The notes: a model not told the origin generated them from the letters alone. Numbered from the stretch's first letter, positions 24,768-34,341 are shown. The stretch is DNA of 64,000 nucleotides from Streptomyces sp. STR69 (GCF_024519455.1 NZ_JALJRY010000022.1:124001-188000); one strand, 5' to 3'. Numbers and translations are program-made.

Positions 24768-25538
24768 ATGGGGACGAGTTCGGCGGAAGAACGTCAGCGG
24801 GAGATCGTGCGGGCCGCGCGCCGCACCGGCTCGGTCGACGTCACCGCGCTCGCCGCCGAGCTGGGCGTGGCCAAGGAGACCGTACGGCGCGATCTGCGCG
24901 CCCTGGAGGACCACGGGCTGGTCCGCAGGACCCATGGCGGCGCCTACCCCGTGGAGAGCGCCGGTTTCGAGACGACGCTCGCCTTCCGCGCCACGAGCCA
25001 TGTCCCAGAGAAGCGCCGGATCGCGGTCGCCGCGGCCGAGCTGCTCGGGGACGCCGAGACGGTCTTCGTCGACGAGGGCTTCACCCCCCAGCTCATCGCC
25101 GAGGCACTGCCCAGGGACCTGCCGCTGACCGTGGTCACCGCGTCCCTGCCCGTCGCGGGTGTACTCGCCGAGTCCGAGAACACCTCGGTGCTGCTGCTCG
25201 GCGGCCGGGTCCGGCACGGCACCCTCGCCACCGTGGACCACTGGACGACGAAGATGCTCGCCGGCTTCGTCCTCGACCTCGCCTTCATCGGCGCCAACGG
25301 CATCTCCCGCGAACACGGCCTGACCACACCGGACCCCGCCGTCAGCGAGGTCAAGGCACAGGCCATCCGCGCCGCCCGGCGCACCGTGTTCGCCGGTGTG
25401 CACACCAAGTTCGGGGCGGTCAGCTTCTGCAGGTTCGCCGAGATCGGCGCCCTGGAGACGATCGTCACGAGCACGCTGCTCCCGTCGGCCGAAGCCCACC
25501 GGTACTCCTTGCTGGGGCCACAGGTCATCCGCGTCTAG
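24768..25538 (+). CDS. DeoR/GlpR-family regulator
   Basis: 256 residues from the ATG at 24768; a GTG at 24759 is also possible and sits close to a GGAAGG site. The DeoR helix-turn-helix (VDVTALAAELGVAKETVRRDLRALEDHGLVRRTHGGA) is near residues 22-56 and the sugar-phosphate isomerase-like effector domain follows (FVDEGFTPQLIAEAL, FIGANGISREHGLTTPDPAVSEVK, HTKFG). It stands 105 nt upstream of the polyol-type ABC operon on the same strand and is its likely repressor. Confidence 0.92.
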   Translation: MGTSSAEERQREIVRAARRTGSVDVTALAAELGVAKETVRRDLRALEDHGLVRRTHGGAYPVESAGFETTLAFRATSHVPEKRRIAVAAAELLGDAETVFVDEGFTPQLIAEALPRDLPLTVVTASLPVAGVLAESENTSVLLLGGRVRHGTLATVDHWTTKMLAGFVLDLAFIGANGISREHGLTTPDPAVSEVKAQAIRAARRTVFAGVHTKFGAVSFCRFAEIGALETIVTSTLLPSAEAHRYSLLGPQVIRV

Positions 25539-25643
25539 CACGCCCTGAGCGTCCGGCGCGCAGTTTGAAATCCCAACTCACCCACCAAGGGTGTGCCATT
25601 CCCGTGCGCACCCTTTTTCTCCCCATATCTGCAGGAGCGATCC

Positions 25644-27014
25644 ATGCGAACCCAGAGCCGACGACGGCCGCCGCGAGCCACGCTCGCCCTGGCCGCCGTA
25701 GGGACGCTGCTCGCCCCGCTGCTCTCCGGCTGCTGGGTCGGAGCGGGCGGCGCCGGATCAGGCGGCAACTCGATCAACGTCCTGATGGTCAACAACCCCC
25801 AGATGACCGAACTCCAGAAGCTGGCCCCGCAGTTCACGAAGGAGACCGGCATCAAGGTCAACTTCACGGTGCTGCCCGAGAACGACGTCCGCGACAAGAT
25901 CAGCCAGGACTTCGCCAACCAGGCCGGCCAGTACGACGTGGCGACCCTCTCCAACTACGAGATCCCGATCTACGCCCGCAACGGCTGGCTGCACGAGATG
26001 GACTCGTACGTCGCCAAGGACCCCGCCTACGACGAGCAGGACATCCTCAAGCCGATGCGGGAGTCCCTGACCGCAGACGACGGCAAGCTCTACGGGCAGC
26101 CGTTCTACGGCGAGTCGTCCTTCCTGATGTACCGCAAGGACGTGCTCGCCGACAAGGGCCTCACCATGCCCGCGCACCCGACCTGGACCCAGGTGGCCGA
26201 CATCGCTGCCAAGGTCGACGGCGCGAAGCCCGGGATGAAAGGCATCTGCCTGCGCGGGCTGCCCGGTTGGGGCGAGCTGATGGCGCCCCTGACGACCGTC
26301 GTGAACACCTTCGGCGGCACCTGGTTCACCAAGGACTGGAAGGCGCAGCTCGACTCCCCCGCGTTCGAGCAGGCGACGAAGTTCTATGTCGACCTGGTCC
26401 GCAAGCACGGCGAGTCCGGCGCGGCCCAGTCCGGATTCGCCGAGTGCCTCAACAACATCACCCAGAGCAAGGTCGCCATGTGGTACGACGCCACCTCGGC
26501 GGCGGGCTCACTGGAGGCCAAGGGCTCCCCGGTGAAGGGCAAGATCGGCTATGTTCCCGCGCCGGTCGAGAAGACCGACTCCTCGGGCTGGCTCTACACG
26601 TGGGCCTGGGGCATCCAGAAGGCGTCCCACAACTCCGACAAGGCCTGGAAGTTCGTGTCCTGGGCGTCCAGCAAGCAGTACGAGCAGCTGGTCGGCGAGA
26701 CGGACGGCTGGGCCAACGTGCCGGCCGGCAAGCGGGCTTCGACGTACACGAACCCCGAGTACGTGAAAGAGGCCGCCGCCTTCCAGGAGCAGACGAAGGC
26801 GGCCATCGAGGGCGCCAAGCCCAACGACCCGGGTGTGCAGCCGCGGCCCGCGCCCGGCATCCAGTTCGTCGACATCCCCGAGTTCACCGACCTCGGTACG
26901 AAGGTCTCCCAGGAGATCAGTTCGGCCATCGCCGGACGCCAGTCCGTCGACTCGGCCCTGAAGAAGTCCCAGAAGCTCGCCGAGAAGATCTCCAAGGAGT
27001 ACGAGGGACGATGA
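25644..27014 (+). CDS. ABC polyol/sugar-binding lipoprotein
   Basis: 456 residues from the ATG at 25644 (GCAGGAGC site upstream). Lipobox LLSGC places the lipid-modified Cys at 30. The mature part is a family-1 binding protein with VATLSNYEIPIYARNGWLHEM and QPFYGESSFLMYRKDVL segments, closest in style to mannitol/sorbitol (SmoE-type) binding proteins. It is coupled by ATGA to a permease, and the operon ends with a zinc polyol-type dehydrogenase. No ATPase gene is present. Confidence 0.9.
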   Translation: MRTQSRRRPPRATLALAAVGTLLAPLLSGCWVGAGGAGSGGNSINVLMVNNPQMTELQKLAPQFTKETGIKVNFTVLPENDVRDKISQDFANQAGQYDVATLSNYEIPIYARNGWLHEMDSYVAKDPAYDEQDILKPMRESLTADDGKLYGQPFYGESSFLMYRKDVLADKGLTMPAHPTWTQVADIAAKVDGAKPGMKGICLRGLPGWGELMAPLTTVVNTFGGTWFTKDWKAQLDSPAFEQATKFYVDLVRKHGESGAAQSGFAECLNNITQSKVAMWYDATSAAGSLEAKGSPVKGKIGYVPAPVEKTDSSGWLYTWAWGIQKASHNSDKAWKFVSWASSKQYEQLVGETDGWANVPAGKRASTYTNPEYVKEAAAFQEQTKAAIEGAKPNDPGVQPRPAPGIQFVDIPEFTDLGTKVSQEISSAIAGRQSVDSALKKSQKLAEKISKEYEGR

Positions 27015-27949
27015 CCGCCACGACAACGGCCCCTCTGGCCGCCACTCCGACCCGCACCGCGCGTCCGCCCTCGGACAGGCTGCGCGCCTGGGCCACCCGT
27101 GCCCCGCTGCTCCCCGCCCTGGTCTTCATGATCGTCGTGACCCAACTCCCGTTCGTGGCCACGCTGGTGATCTCCTTCTTCGACTGGAACGCGCTCTATC
27201 CGAAGGCCCGGCACTTCACCGGTTTCGACAACTACCAGCAGGTCCTCAGCGACGCCGACCTGCGCCACTCGGTGTGGACGACCGTCCTGCTCACCGTCGC
27301 GGTGGTGGTGGCCAGCCTGGTCCTGGGCCTGCTCCTCGCGCTGCTCCTGGACCGCAGGTTCCGCGGCCGGGGCTTCGTCCGCACCTTGCTGATCGCCCCG
27401 TTCCTGGTGGTGCCGGTGGCCGCGGCCCTGCTCTGGAAGCATGTGCTCTACAACCCTGAATACGGCCTGCTCAATGGGCTGTTGCACTATGTGGGCGGCC
27501 CACAGCCGGACTGGATCTCCAACACCCCGCTGCTCGCCGTGGAGGCCTCGCTCGTGTGGCAGTGGACGCCGTTCATGATGCTGATCCTGCTGGCCGGGCT
27601 GCAGAGCCGCGACCACCAGCAGATCGAGGCCGCGAAGGTGGACGGCGCGAGCGACTGGCAGGTCTTCCGCTATCTGACGCTTCCCCATCTGCGCCGCTAT
27701 CTCGAACTCGGCGCCCTGCTGGGCTCGATCTACATCGTCCAGAACTTCGACGCGGTCTTCACCATCACGTCCGGCGGTCTGGGCACAGCCAACCTGCCCT
27801 ACACCGTCTACCAGAGCTTCTACCAGGCCCACGAGAACGGCCTCGCCTCGGCGGCCGGCGTCCTGGTCGTCATCGGCTCGATCATCATCGCGACCTTCGC
27901 CCTGCGGGTCGTGTCGTCCCTGTTCCGTGAGGAGGCGTCCCGCGCATGA
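27011..27949 (+). CDS. ABC permease (SmoF-like)
   Basis: 312 residues. Six membrane helices, the first at LLPALVFMIVVTQLPFVATLVISFF. The ATPase-contact loop is IEAAKVDGASDWQVFRYLTLPHLRRYLE. The start codon overlaps the binding-protein stop by 4 nt and its own stop overlaps the next permease by 4 nt. Confidence 0.93.
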   Translation: MTATTTAPLAATPTRTARPPSDRLRAWATRAPLLPALVFMIVVTQLPFVATLVISFFDWNALYPKARHFTGFDNYQQVLSDADLRHSVWTTVLLTVAVVVASLVLGLLLALLLDRRFRGRGFVRTLLIAPFLVVPVAAALLWKHVLYNPEYGLLNGLLHYVGGPQPDWISNTPLLAVEASLVWQWTPFMMLILLAGLQSRDHQQIEAAKVDGASDWQVFRYLTLPHLRRYLELGALLGSIYIVQNFDAVFTITSGGLGTANLPYTVYQSFYQAHENGLASAAGVLVVIGSIIIATFALRVVSSLFREEASRA

Positions 27950-28794
27950 GCAGCATCGCCGTACGCGCGCGTGCCCGCCGCAAAGGCTCGGGGCTCGGCC
28001 TGGTGGCCTGGCTCCTGGGCATCGTGTTCTTCCTGCCCATCGCCTGGATGGCGCTGACGTCCTTCCACTCGGAGACCGACGCGGCGACCAATCCGCCGTC
28101 CTTCGGGGCCGCCCTCACCCTGGACGGCTACCGGGAGTTCTTCGGCACGGGCGGCGGCGCGAGCCCCTGGCCCGCGCTGGTCAACTCCCTTGTCGCGTCC
28201 GTGGCTTCGACGCTCTTCGTGCTGCTGCTGGCGTTCCCCGCGGCCTACGCGCTGTCGATCCGCCCGGTGAAGAAGTGGACCGACGTCCTGTTCTTCTTCC
28301 TGTCCACGAAGATGCTTCCGGTGGTGGCGGGCCTGCTGCCGATCTACCTCTTCGCGAAGAACGCCGGGATGCTGGACAACATCTGGCTCCTGGTCATCCT
28401 CTACACCTCGATGAACCTGCCGATCGCGGTGTGGATGATGCAGTCCTTCCTCGCGGAGGTCCCGGTCGCCATCATCGAGGCGGCACAGATCGACGGTGCC
28501 CGGCTGCCGACCATCCTCGCGCGCGTGGTGGCCCCGATCGCCCTCCCGGGGATCGCGGCAACCGCCTTGATCTGCTTCATCTTCAGCTGGAACGAGCTGC
28601 TGTTCGCCCGGGTCCTCACGGGTGTCGTCGCCGAGACCGCGCCCGTGTTCCTGACCGGCTTCATCACCAGTCAGGGCCTGTTCCTGGCGAAGGTGTGCGC
28701 CGCGTCGCTCGTCATCTCCCTGCCGGTGCTCGCCGCGGGGTTCGCCGCCCAGGACAAGCTGGTCCAGGGCCTCTCCCTGGGAGCCGTCAAATGA
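27946..28794 (+). CDS. ABC permease (SmoG-like)
   Basis: 282 residues with six predicted helices (first at LGLVAWLLGIVFFLPIAWMAL). The EAA loop is IIEAAQIDGARLPTILARVVAPIALPGI. ATGA overlaps join it to the preceding permease and to the following dehydrogenase, so all four genes of the operon are translated as a chain. Confidence 0.93.
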   Translation: MSSIAVRARARRKGSGLGLVAWLLGIVFFLPIAWMALTSFHSETDAATNPPSFGAALTLDGYREFFGTGGGASPWPALVNSLVASVASTLFVLLLAFPAAYALSIRPVKKWTDVLFFFLSTKMLPVVAGLLPIYLFAKNAGMLDNIWLLVILYTSMNLPIAVWMMQSFLAEVPVAIIEAAQIDGARLPTILARVVAPIALPGIAATALICFIFSWNELLFARVLTGVVAETAPVFLTGFITSQGLFLAKVCAASLVISLPVLAAGFAAQDKLVQGLSLGAVK

Positions 28795-29780
28795 AGGCCG
28801 CCGTCATCGAGTCCGTGGGCCGCGCCGTCGTCATCGAGGTCCCCGACCCGACGCCGGGTCCCCGCGAGGTCGTCGTCGAGGTCGCCGCGTGCGGCCTCTG
28901 CGGCACCGATCTGCACATCCTCCAGGGCGAGTTCGCGCCCAAGCTGCCGATCGTGCCGGGCCACGAGTTCGCGGGCGAGATCGTCGCGGTCGGCACCCAG
29001 GTCACCGAGGTCTCGGTCGGCGACCAGGTGGCAGTGGACCCGTCTCTCTACTGCTTCGAGTGCCGGCAGTGCCGCAACGGCCACAACAACCTCTGCGAAC
29101 GCTGGGCCGCGATCGGCGTCACCACGGCGGGCGGCGCGGCCCAGTACGCGCTGGCCCCGGTGGCGAACTGCGTGAAGCTGCCCGAGCACGTGCGCACCGA
29201 GGACGCGGCCCTGATCGAACCGCTCTCCTGCGCGGTGCGCGGCTACGACGTCCTCCAGTCCCGCCTGGGCGCCCATGTCCTGATCTACGGCTCCGGGACC
29301 ATGGGCCTGATGATGCTGGAGCTGGCCAAGCGGACCGGCGCGGCGAGCGTCGACATCGTGGACCTGAACCCGGCCCGCCTGGAGACGGCCCGCACGCTCG
29401 GTGTCTCCGGGTCGGCGGCGAACGCGGACGAGCTGGACCGGCCGCAGGGCTGGGACCTCGTGATCGACGCGACCGGCAACGCGGCGGCGATCCAGGACGG
29501 CCTGGACCGGGTGGCGAAGGCGGGCACGTTCCTGCAGTTCGGGGTGGCCGACTACGCGACCCGGGTGTCGATCGACCCGTACCGCATCTACAACCAGGAG
29601 ATCACCATCACCGGCTCCATGGCGGTGCTGCACAGCTTCGAGCGGGCGGCGGAGCTGTTCGCGAACGGAGTCCTCGACCCCGGGATCTTCATCAGCGACC
29701 GGATAGAGCTGGAGCGGTATCCGGAGGCGCTGGAGCAGTTCGCGGCGGGGGTGGGACGGAAGATCGTGGTGATTCCCTAG
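28791..29780 (+). CDS. zinc-dependent polyol/alcohol dehydrogenase
   Basis: 329 residues of the medium-chain dehydrogenase family. Catalytic zinc ligands: Cys in ACGLCGTDLH and His-Glu in PGHEFAGE; the structural zinc site is CFECRQCRNGHNNLC with four cysteines. The NAD-binding fold follows at YGSGTMGLMML. In an operon with a polyol-type ABC importer it most likely oxidises the imported polyol (sorbitol, mannitol or arabitol) to a ketose. The stop codon lies in a near-palindromic GATTCCC-TA-GGGAAATC. Confidence 0.91.
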   Translation: MKAAVIESVGRAVVIEVPDPTPGPREVVVEVAACGLCGTDLHILQGEFAPKLPIVPGHEFAGEIVAVGTQVTEVSVGDQVAVDPSLYCFECRQCRNGHNNLCERWAAIGVTTAGGAAQYALAPVANCVKLPEHVRTEDAALIEPLSCAVRGYDVLQSRLGAHVLIYGSGTMGLMMLELAKRTGAASVDIVDLNPARLETARTLGVSGSAANADELDRPQGWDLVIDATGNAAAIQDGLDRVAKAGTFLQFGVADYATRVSIDPYRIYNQEITITGSMAVLHSFERAAELFANGVLDPGIFISDRIELERYPEALEQFAAGVGRKIVVIP

Positions 29781-29894
29781 GGAAATCGACAGGCGGTCGA
29801 CGGGATTCGGGCCGGTAGTTCCAAAGCTTGGCCAATTGGTCACTTGGTAAGGGAACGGCAAAATGGTCTCGGTCGTTCACGAGGCATGACAGCT

Positions 29895-31079
29895 ATGACC
29901 CCCGGCTCGAACATCCCTCTCTCCGCCGCGCGCGTGACGGTGGACGTCGCCGCCCCGGTGCGGCTCGACGTATCGGGCCTGCTGCTCACGGGCGACGGCA
30001 AGGTGCGCTCCGACGACGACTTCATCTTCTACAACCAGCCGGCAGGCCCCGGCGTGACCTACCGCTCCGGCGGCGGTACGGCACCCGACGCGATCATCGT
30101 CGACACCGGCGCCGTCCCGCCGGGCATCGAGAAGATCGTCGTCACCGCCAGCCCGGACGCGGCCGGCCAGAGCTTCCAGGGCATCGAGCCCACGGCGACG
30201 ATCCGCAACGCGGACGACAACAGCGTCCTGGGCACCTTCACGCCCCCGCAGCTCGGCGCCGAGACGGCACTCGTGGTCGTGGAGATCTATCTGCGCAACG
30301 GCGTCTGGAAGGCCCGCGCGGTCGGCCAGGGCTATGCGAACGGCCTGGCGGGCATCGCGACGGACTTCGGCGTCTCGGTGGAGGAACCGGCCGCGGCTCC
30401 GGCTCCGGTGGCCCCGCCGGCACCCACGGTGCAGACCCCGGTGGCACCCCCGGTACCCGCCGCTCCCCCGGCCCCGCCCGCCGCACCGCCGCTCGGCGCC
30501 GGGAAGATCAACCTCGACAAGGGCCGCGTCAGCCTCCAGAAGAACCAGACGGTGTCCCTGGTCAAGGGCGGCCGGCCACTCCTCTCCCAGGTCAAGATGG
30601 GCCTCGGCTGGGAGCCCGCGTTCCGCGGCAAGGACATCGACCTGGACGCCTCGGTCATCGCCTACGGCCCGCAGCGCAACCACGTCGACAGCTGCTACTT
30701 CGGCAAGCTGTCGATCCTGAACGGCGCGATCAAGCACTCCGGCGACAACCTCACCGGCGAGGGCGGCGGTGACGACGAGGTGATCGTGGTCGACCTCGGC
30801 CGCATCCCCCAGGAGGTCACCGGCCTGGTCTTCACGGTCAACTCCTTCTCCGGCCAGAAGTTCACCGAGGTCGCCAAGGCCTACTGCCGCCTCCTGGACG
30901 CCGCGACCGGCGAGGAACTGGTCCGCTTCGACCTCACCAACGCCGAGGCCCAGACCGGCGTCATGATGGCCAAGCTGGTCAAGCAGTTCTCCGGCGAATG
31001 GGACATGACCGCGATGGGCGACTTCGTGAAGTCCCGCACGGTACGCGGCATGGTGAAGCCGGCGGCCCAAGCACTGTAA
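29895..31079 (+). CDS. double TerD-domain protein
   Basis: 394 residues from the ATG at 29895, preferred because GAGG stands 10 nt upstream; another ATG at 29886 is in frame. Two TerD domains (about 1-165 and 210-394) are joined by a Pro/Ala-rich linker. The first has GDGKVRSDDDFIFYNQP and the second KDIDLDASVIAYG with CYFGKL, the acidic calcium-binding stretches of TerD. TerD proteins are linked to tellurite and stress responses and, in Streptomyces, to differentiation. No other ter genes are adjacent. The region just upstream (29821-29848) is unusually rich in CCAA/TTGG inverted repeats, perhaps control sites. Confidence 0.88.
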   Translation: MTPGSNIPLSAARVTVDVAAPVRLDVSGLLLTGDGKVRSDDDFIFYNQPAGPGVTYRSGGGTAPDAIIVDTGAVPPGIEKIVVTASPDAAGQSFQGIEPTATIRNADDNSVLGTFTPPQLGAETALVVVEIYLRNGVWKARAVGQGYANGLAGIATDFGVSVEEPAAAPAPVAPPAPTVQTPVAPPVPAAPPAPPAAPPLGAGKINLDKGRVSLQKNQTVSLVKGGRPLLSQVKMGLGWEPAFRGKDIDLDASVIAYGPQRNHVDSCYFGKLSILNGAIKHSGDNLTGEGGGDDEVIVVDLGRIPQEVTGLVFTVNSFSGQKFTEVAKAYCRLLDAATGEELVRFDLTNAEAQTGVMMAKLVKQFSGEWDMTAMGDFVKSRTVRGMVKPAAQAL

Positions 31080-31109
31080 CCACCACAGACACAGTCCTAC
31101 GACCGCTGC

Positions 31110-31134
31110 GGGCGCCCCTGGCCAAGGGGCGCCC
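31110..31134. terminator. bidirectional hairpin between terD-like and tetR genes
   Basis: Perfect 10-bp inverted repeat (31110-31119, 31125-31134) with a 5-nt loop between convergent genes, so it can serve both. Confidence 0.75.
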
Positions 31135-31139
31135 GGCGT

Positions 31140-31724
31140 TCATTCCCCCTGGGCGGCGGCAGGCCGTAGCCCGTCCGTCAGCAGGGACAGATAACGGCGG
31201 ATGAACTTCCCCTGGCCGTCCGCCAGTTCGGAAGCCGTGGACACCCCGTGGGCCAGCCGCAGGATCTCGATCGGCTCGACGTCCTGGCGCAGGGTCCCCT
31301 CCCGCTGTGCCGCCTCGACCAGCCGCTGCGCCGCGCCCTTCATGGAGCCGGCGCATGCCGTGAGCGCGGCCTGGCTGCCATCGGTGACGGCCGACCCCAA
31401 CAGCGCCTTCATGCCGCGCACTTGAATCATGCCGAGGCCGACCCAGTACAGCCACTCGACCAGCGCCTCGCCGGGCGGGAGTTCCTTCGCGATCTCGTCC
31501 GCGCGGGCCGAGAGCGCCTCGATCCGGTCGACGTAGGCCGCCTCCAGCAGATCCTGCCGGGTCGGGAAATGCCGGTAGAGCGTGCCCGATCCGACCCCCG
31601 CGCGCTTCGCGATGTCGTCGAGCGAAGCGTTCTCCCCGTGCTCGGCGAACGCCTCGGCCGCCACCTTCAGCAGGCGGTCGTAGTTGCGCCGGGCGTCCGC
31701 GCGCATGGGTCTGACCTGCGTCAT
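31140..31724 (-). CDS. TetR-family regulator
   Basis: 194 residues. TetR helix-turn-helix ASLDDIAKRAGVGSGTLYRHFPTRQDLLEAAY at about 34-65; the C-terminal ligand domain is of the SCO1712-like TetR group (QGKFIRRYLSLLTDGLRP end). It is divergent from a DHA2 drug exporter with a 15-bp inverted repeat between them, the usual layout of a repressor and its efflux target. Confidence 0.92.
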   Translation of the reverse strand: MTQVRPMRADARRNYDRLLKVAAEAFAEHGENASLDDIAKRAGVGSGTLYRHFPTRQDLLEAAYVDRIEALSARADEIAKELPPGEALVEWLYWVGLGMIQVRGMKALLGSAVTDGSQAALTACAGSMKGAAQRLVEAAQREGTLRQDVEPIEILRLAHGVSTASELADGQGKFIRRYLSLLTDGLRPAAAQGE

Positions 31725-31744
31725 CCAGATACTCCTTGCGAACC

Positions 31745-31791
31745 GGGGACTCTCTCCGTATCTTACCGAGTACTAAACGGAGACAGTCCCC
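31745..31791. promoter_or_regulatory. long inverted-repeat operator, TetR/MFS
   Basis: Arms at 31745-31759 and 31777-31791 are 15 bp with one mismatch and a 17-nt spacer. They lie in the divergent region between the TetR gene (start 31724) and the MFS gene (start 31862). The centre (TTACCGAGTACTAA) is AT-richer and may hold the -10 region of one or both genes. Confidence 0.7.
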
Positions 31792-31861
31792 GCTTATCTT
31801 GGCGGGCAGTCCGCGCTGCCCGCACGCCTCTCAGCCGGGGACGCCAGACCGGGAGAACTCC

Positions 31862-33301
31862 ATGTCCACCCCGTCCGCACCGTCCACCACCGCCGATCCT
31901 CTCTCCGCACCACCCGGGCCCGCCAGGCTCGGCACCGTCCTCTTCGTCATCGTGACCGCGTATCTGATGGTCGGCGTCGACTCCACCGTCGTCAACGTCG
32001 CACTGCCCGACATCCAGAAGAACCTCGCCTTCAGCCCCACCGGCCTGTCCTGGGTCCTGAACGCCTACACCCTGGCCTTCGGCGGACTGCTCCTCCTGGG
32101 CAGCCGGATCGGAGACATCGTCGGCCGCCGCCGCACGCTCACGATCGGCGTCCTGCTCTTCGCCTCGTCCTCCCTGCTCGGCGGACTGGCCACCGACAGC
32201 GCCTGGCTGCTCGCGGCCCGCGCGGTGCAGGGCATGGGCGCCGCGCTGATCGCGCCCAACACCCTCGCCCTGATCACCACCAACTTCCCGGAGGGCCCGC
32301 GCCGCCACCACGCGCTCGGCATCTACACCTCCATGGCCGGCATCGGAGGGTCGATAGGACTGGTCGTCGGCGGCATGCTGACCTCGTGGGCATCCTGGCG
32401 CTGGGCCCTGCTGATCAACGTGCCGATCGGCATCGCGGTGGCCCTCGCGCTTCCCCGCTTCGTCGGCGAAACCCCGCGCCACGCTGGCCGGTTCGACGCC
32501 GCGGGCGCACTCACCGGCACCGCCGGGATGAGCTCACTGGTGTATGCGTTCATCCGGGTCTCGTCGGACGGCTGGGGCGATCTCCAGGCGCAGTTGGGCT
32601 TCAGCGCGGCGGCGGCCCTGCTGGTGGGCTTCACCCTGGTCGAGTCCCGGGCCGCCCAACCCATCATGCCGCTGCGCCTGTTCGCGGACCGCAACCGCGC
32701 GGGCGGCTACGCGGGCGTCCTGCTGCTGCCGGCGGGCATGTTCGGCGCGTTCTACTTCCTCACCCTGATCAGCCAACGGGTCCTGGACTACAGCCCGTTG
32801 CGCACGGGCTTCGCCTTTCTGCCGATCACCCTGGCGATCTTCACGGTGGTCCGCTTCGTACCGCGCCTGCTGGCCCGCTTCGGCGCCAAGCCGGTTCTGC
32901 TCACCGGCATGGCCCTGCTCGCCACCTCGGCGGGCTGGCTCTCACAACTCAGCCCCGATGACGGCTACTTGACCGGACTCCTCGGGCCGCTCGTCCTGAT
33001 GGGCGTGGGCGTCGGCCTCAGCTTCATGCCGCTCAACGCGACGATCCTCGCGGGCATCGAGCCTCGCGAGGCGGGCGCCGCGTCGGGCCTCCTGCAGACC
33101 CTCCAGTGGCTCGGCGGCACCCTCGGACTGGCCATCCTGGTCACGGTGTTCGGCACGGCGACCCGGCACGCGACCGGATCGCCGTCCGACATCCTCGTCC
33201 ACGGCTCGGCCCGGGCGTTCGGCGTCGGCGCGCTGATCGCCCTGACCGCGCTGCTGGTGTCGGCGTTCGTGATCACCGGGAAGAAGACCGAGGGGGCCTA
33301 G
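31862..33301 (+). CDS. DHA2-family drug efflux transporter
   Basis: 479 residues from the ATG at 31862 (GGGAGAA site upstream). About 14 membrane segments. Motif D/C region VGVDSTVVNVALPDIQKNL and SWVLNAYTLAFGGLLLLGSRIGDIVGRRRTL (motif A) are typical of the EmrB/QacA group. It likely expels toxic organic compounds by proton antiport. It ends 11 nt before the convergent acdS stop. Confidence 0.93.
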   Translation: MSTPSAPSTTADPLSAPPGPARLGTVLFVIVTAYLMVGVDSTVVNVALPDIQKNLAFSPTGLSWVLNAYTLAFGGLLLLGSRIGDIVGRRRTLTIGVLLFASSSLLGGLATDSAWLLAARAVQGMGAALIAPNTLALITTNFPEGPRRHHALGIYTSMAGIGGSIGLVVGGMLTSWASWRWALLINVPIGIAVALALPRFVGETPRHAGRFDAAGALTGTAGMSSLVYAFIRVSSDGWGDLQAQLGFSAAAALLVGFTLVESRAAQPIMPLRLFADRNRAGGYAGVLLLPAGMFGAFYFLTLISQRVLDYSPLRTGFAFLPITLAIFTVVRFVPRLLARFGAKPVLLTGMALLATSAGWLSQLSPDDGYLTGLLGPLVLMGVGVGLSFMPLNATILAGIEPREAGAASGLLQTLQWLGGTLGLAILVTVFGTATRHATGSPSDILVHGSARAFGVGALIALTALLVSAFVITGKKTEGA

Positions 33302-33311
33302 GACAAGGGGT

Positions 33312-34328
33312 CTAGAACAGCGCGCTGTACGCGTTCAGCGCGGGCTGTCCGCCGAGGTGGGCGTAGAGCACCGTGGAGTCCCGGCCGATCTCGCCGCGCG
33401 CGACGAGGTCGATCATCCCGGCCATCGACTTGCCCTCGTACACGGGGTCGGTGACCATCCCCTCGGTGCGGGCGGCGAGGCGCATCGCCTCCAGGGTGGT
33501 CTCGTCCGGGATGCCGTAGATGCCGGCGTGGTAGCGGTCGTCCAGTTCGACGTCGTCGACGGTCAACTCCCGCTTGACTCCGATCAGTTGGCCGGTGCCG
33601 TGCGCGATGCGGGCCACCTGCTCGCGGGTCTCGGCGGGCTTGGCCGACGCGTCGATGCCGAGTACGCGGCGCTCACGCCCGCCCGCCTCCTCGATCGCCC
33701 GGAACCCGGCAACCATGCCGGCCTGGGTGGAGCCGGTCACCGAGCACACCACCACGGTGTCGAAGAAGACGCCCAACTCCCGCTCCTGCTCGGCGACTTC
33801 GTGGGCCCAGTTGGCGAAGCCGAGGCCGCCGAGCGGGTGGTCGGAGGCACCGGCCGGGATGGCGTACGGCTTGCCGCCGCTCTCCTCGACCTCACGCAGC
33901 GCCTGCTCCCAGCTCTCCTTGAAGCCGATGCCGAACCCCGCCTTCACCAGGCGTACGTCCGCTCCGGCGAGCCGGCTGATCAGGATGTTGCCGACCTTGT
34001 CGTAGACGGAGTCGGGCCACTCCACCCAACTCTCCTGGATCAGCACGCACTTGAGCCCGGCGCGGGCGGCACAGGCGGCGACCTGACGGGTGTGGTTGGA
34101 CTGCACGCCGCCGATCGAGACGAGGGTGTCACAGCCCTTCGCGAGGGCGTCGGCGACGAGGTACTCCAGCTTGCGCGTCTTGTTGCCGCCGTACGCCACA
34201 CCGGAGTTGCAGTCCTCGCGCTTGGCCCACAGGGCGGCGCCGCCGAGGTGGGCGGTGAGGCGCTCCAACGGGTGGACGGGCGAGGGGCCGAAGAGGAGGG
34301 GGTAACGGTCGTACGAGGAAAGGGACAT
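33312..34328 (-). CDS. acdS: 1-aminocyclopropane-1-carboxylate deaminase
   Basis: 338 residues, the usual AcdS length, from the ATG at 34328 (GGAG upstream). Key residues are in place: PLP lysine in GGNKTRK (Lys50), Ser77 in SIGGVQSNHTRQ, Tyr297-Glu298 in VYEGKSM and Leu325 in AHLGG. The Glu and Leu at these last positions separate ACC deaminase from D-cysteine desulfhydrase. It splits the ethylene precursor ACC to ammonia and alpha-ketobutyrate, a trait of plant-associated bacteria, which fits the pectinolytic locus. A GntR gene directly upstream (13-nt gap) is its likely regulator. Confidence 0.93.
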   Translation of the reverse strand: MSLSSYDRYPLLFGPSPVHPLERLTAHLGGAALWAKREDCNSGVAYGGNKTRKLEYLVADALAKGCDTLVSIGGVQSNHTRQVAACAARAGLKCVLIQESWVEWPDSVYDKVGNILISRLAGADVRLVKAGFGIGFKESWEQALREVEESGGKPYAIPAGASDHPLGGLGFANWAHEVAEQERELGVFFDTVVVCSVTGSTQAGMVAGFRAIEEAGGRERRVLGIDASAKPAETREQVARIAHGTGQLIGVKRELTVDDVELDDRYHAGIYGIPDETTLEAMRLAARTEGMVTDPVYEGKSMAGMIDLVARGEIGRDSTVLYAHLGGQPALNAYSALF

Positions 34329-34341
34329 GGGATCTCCAGGG

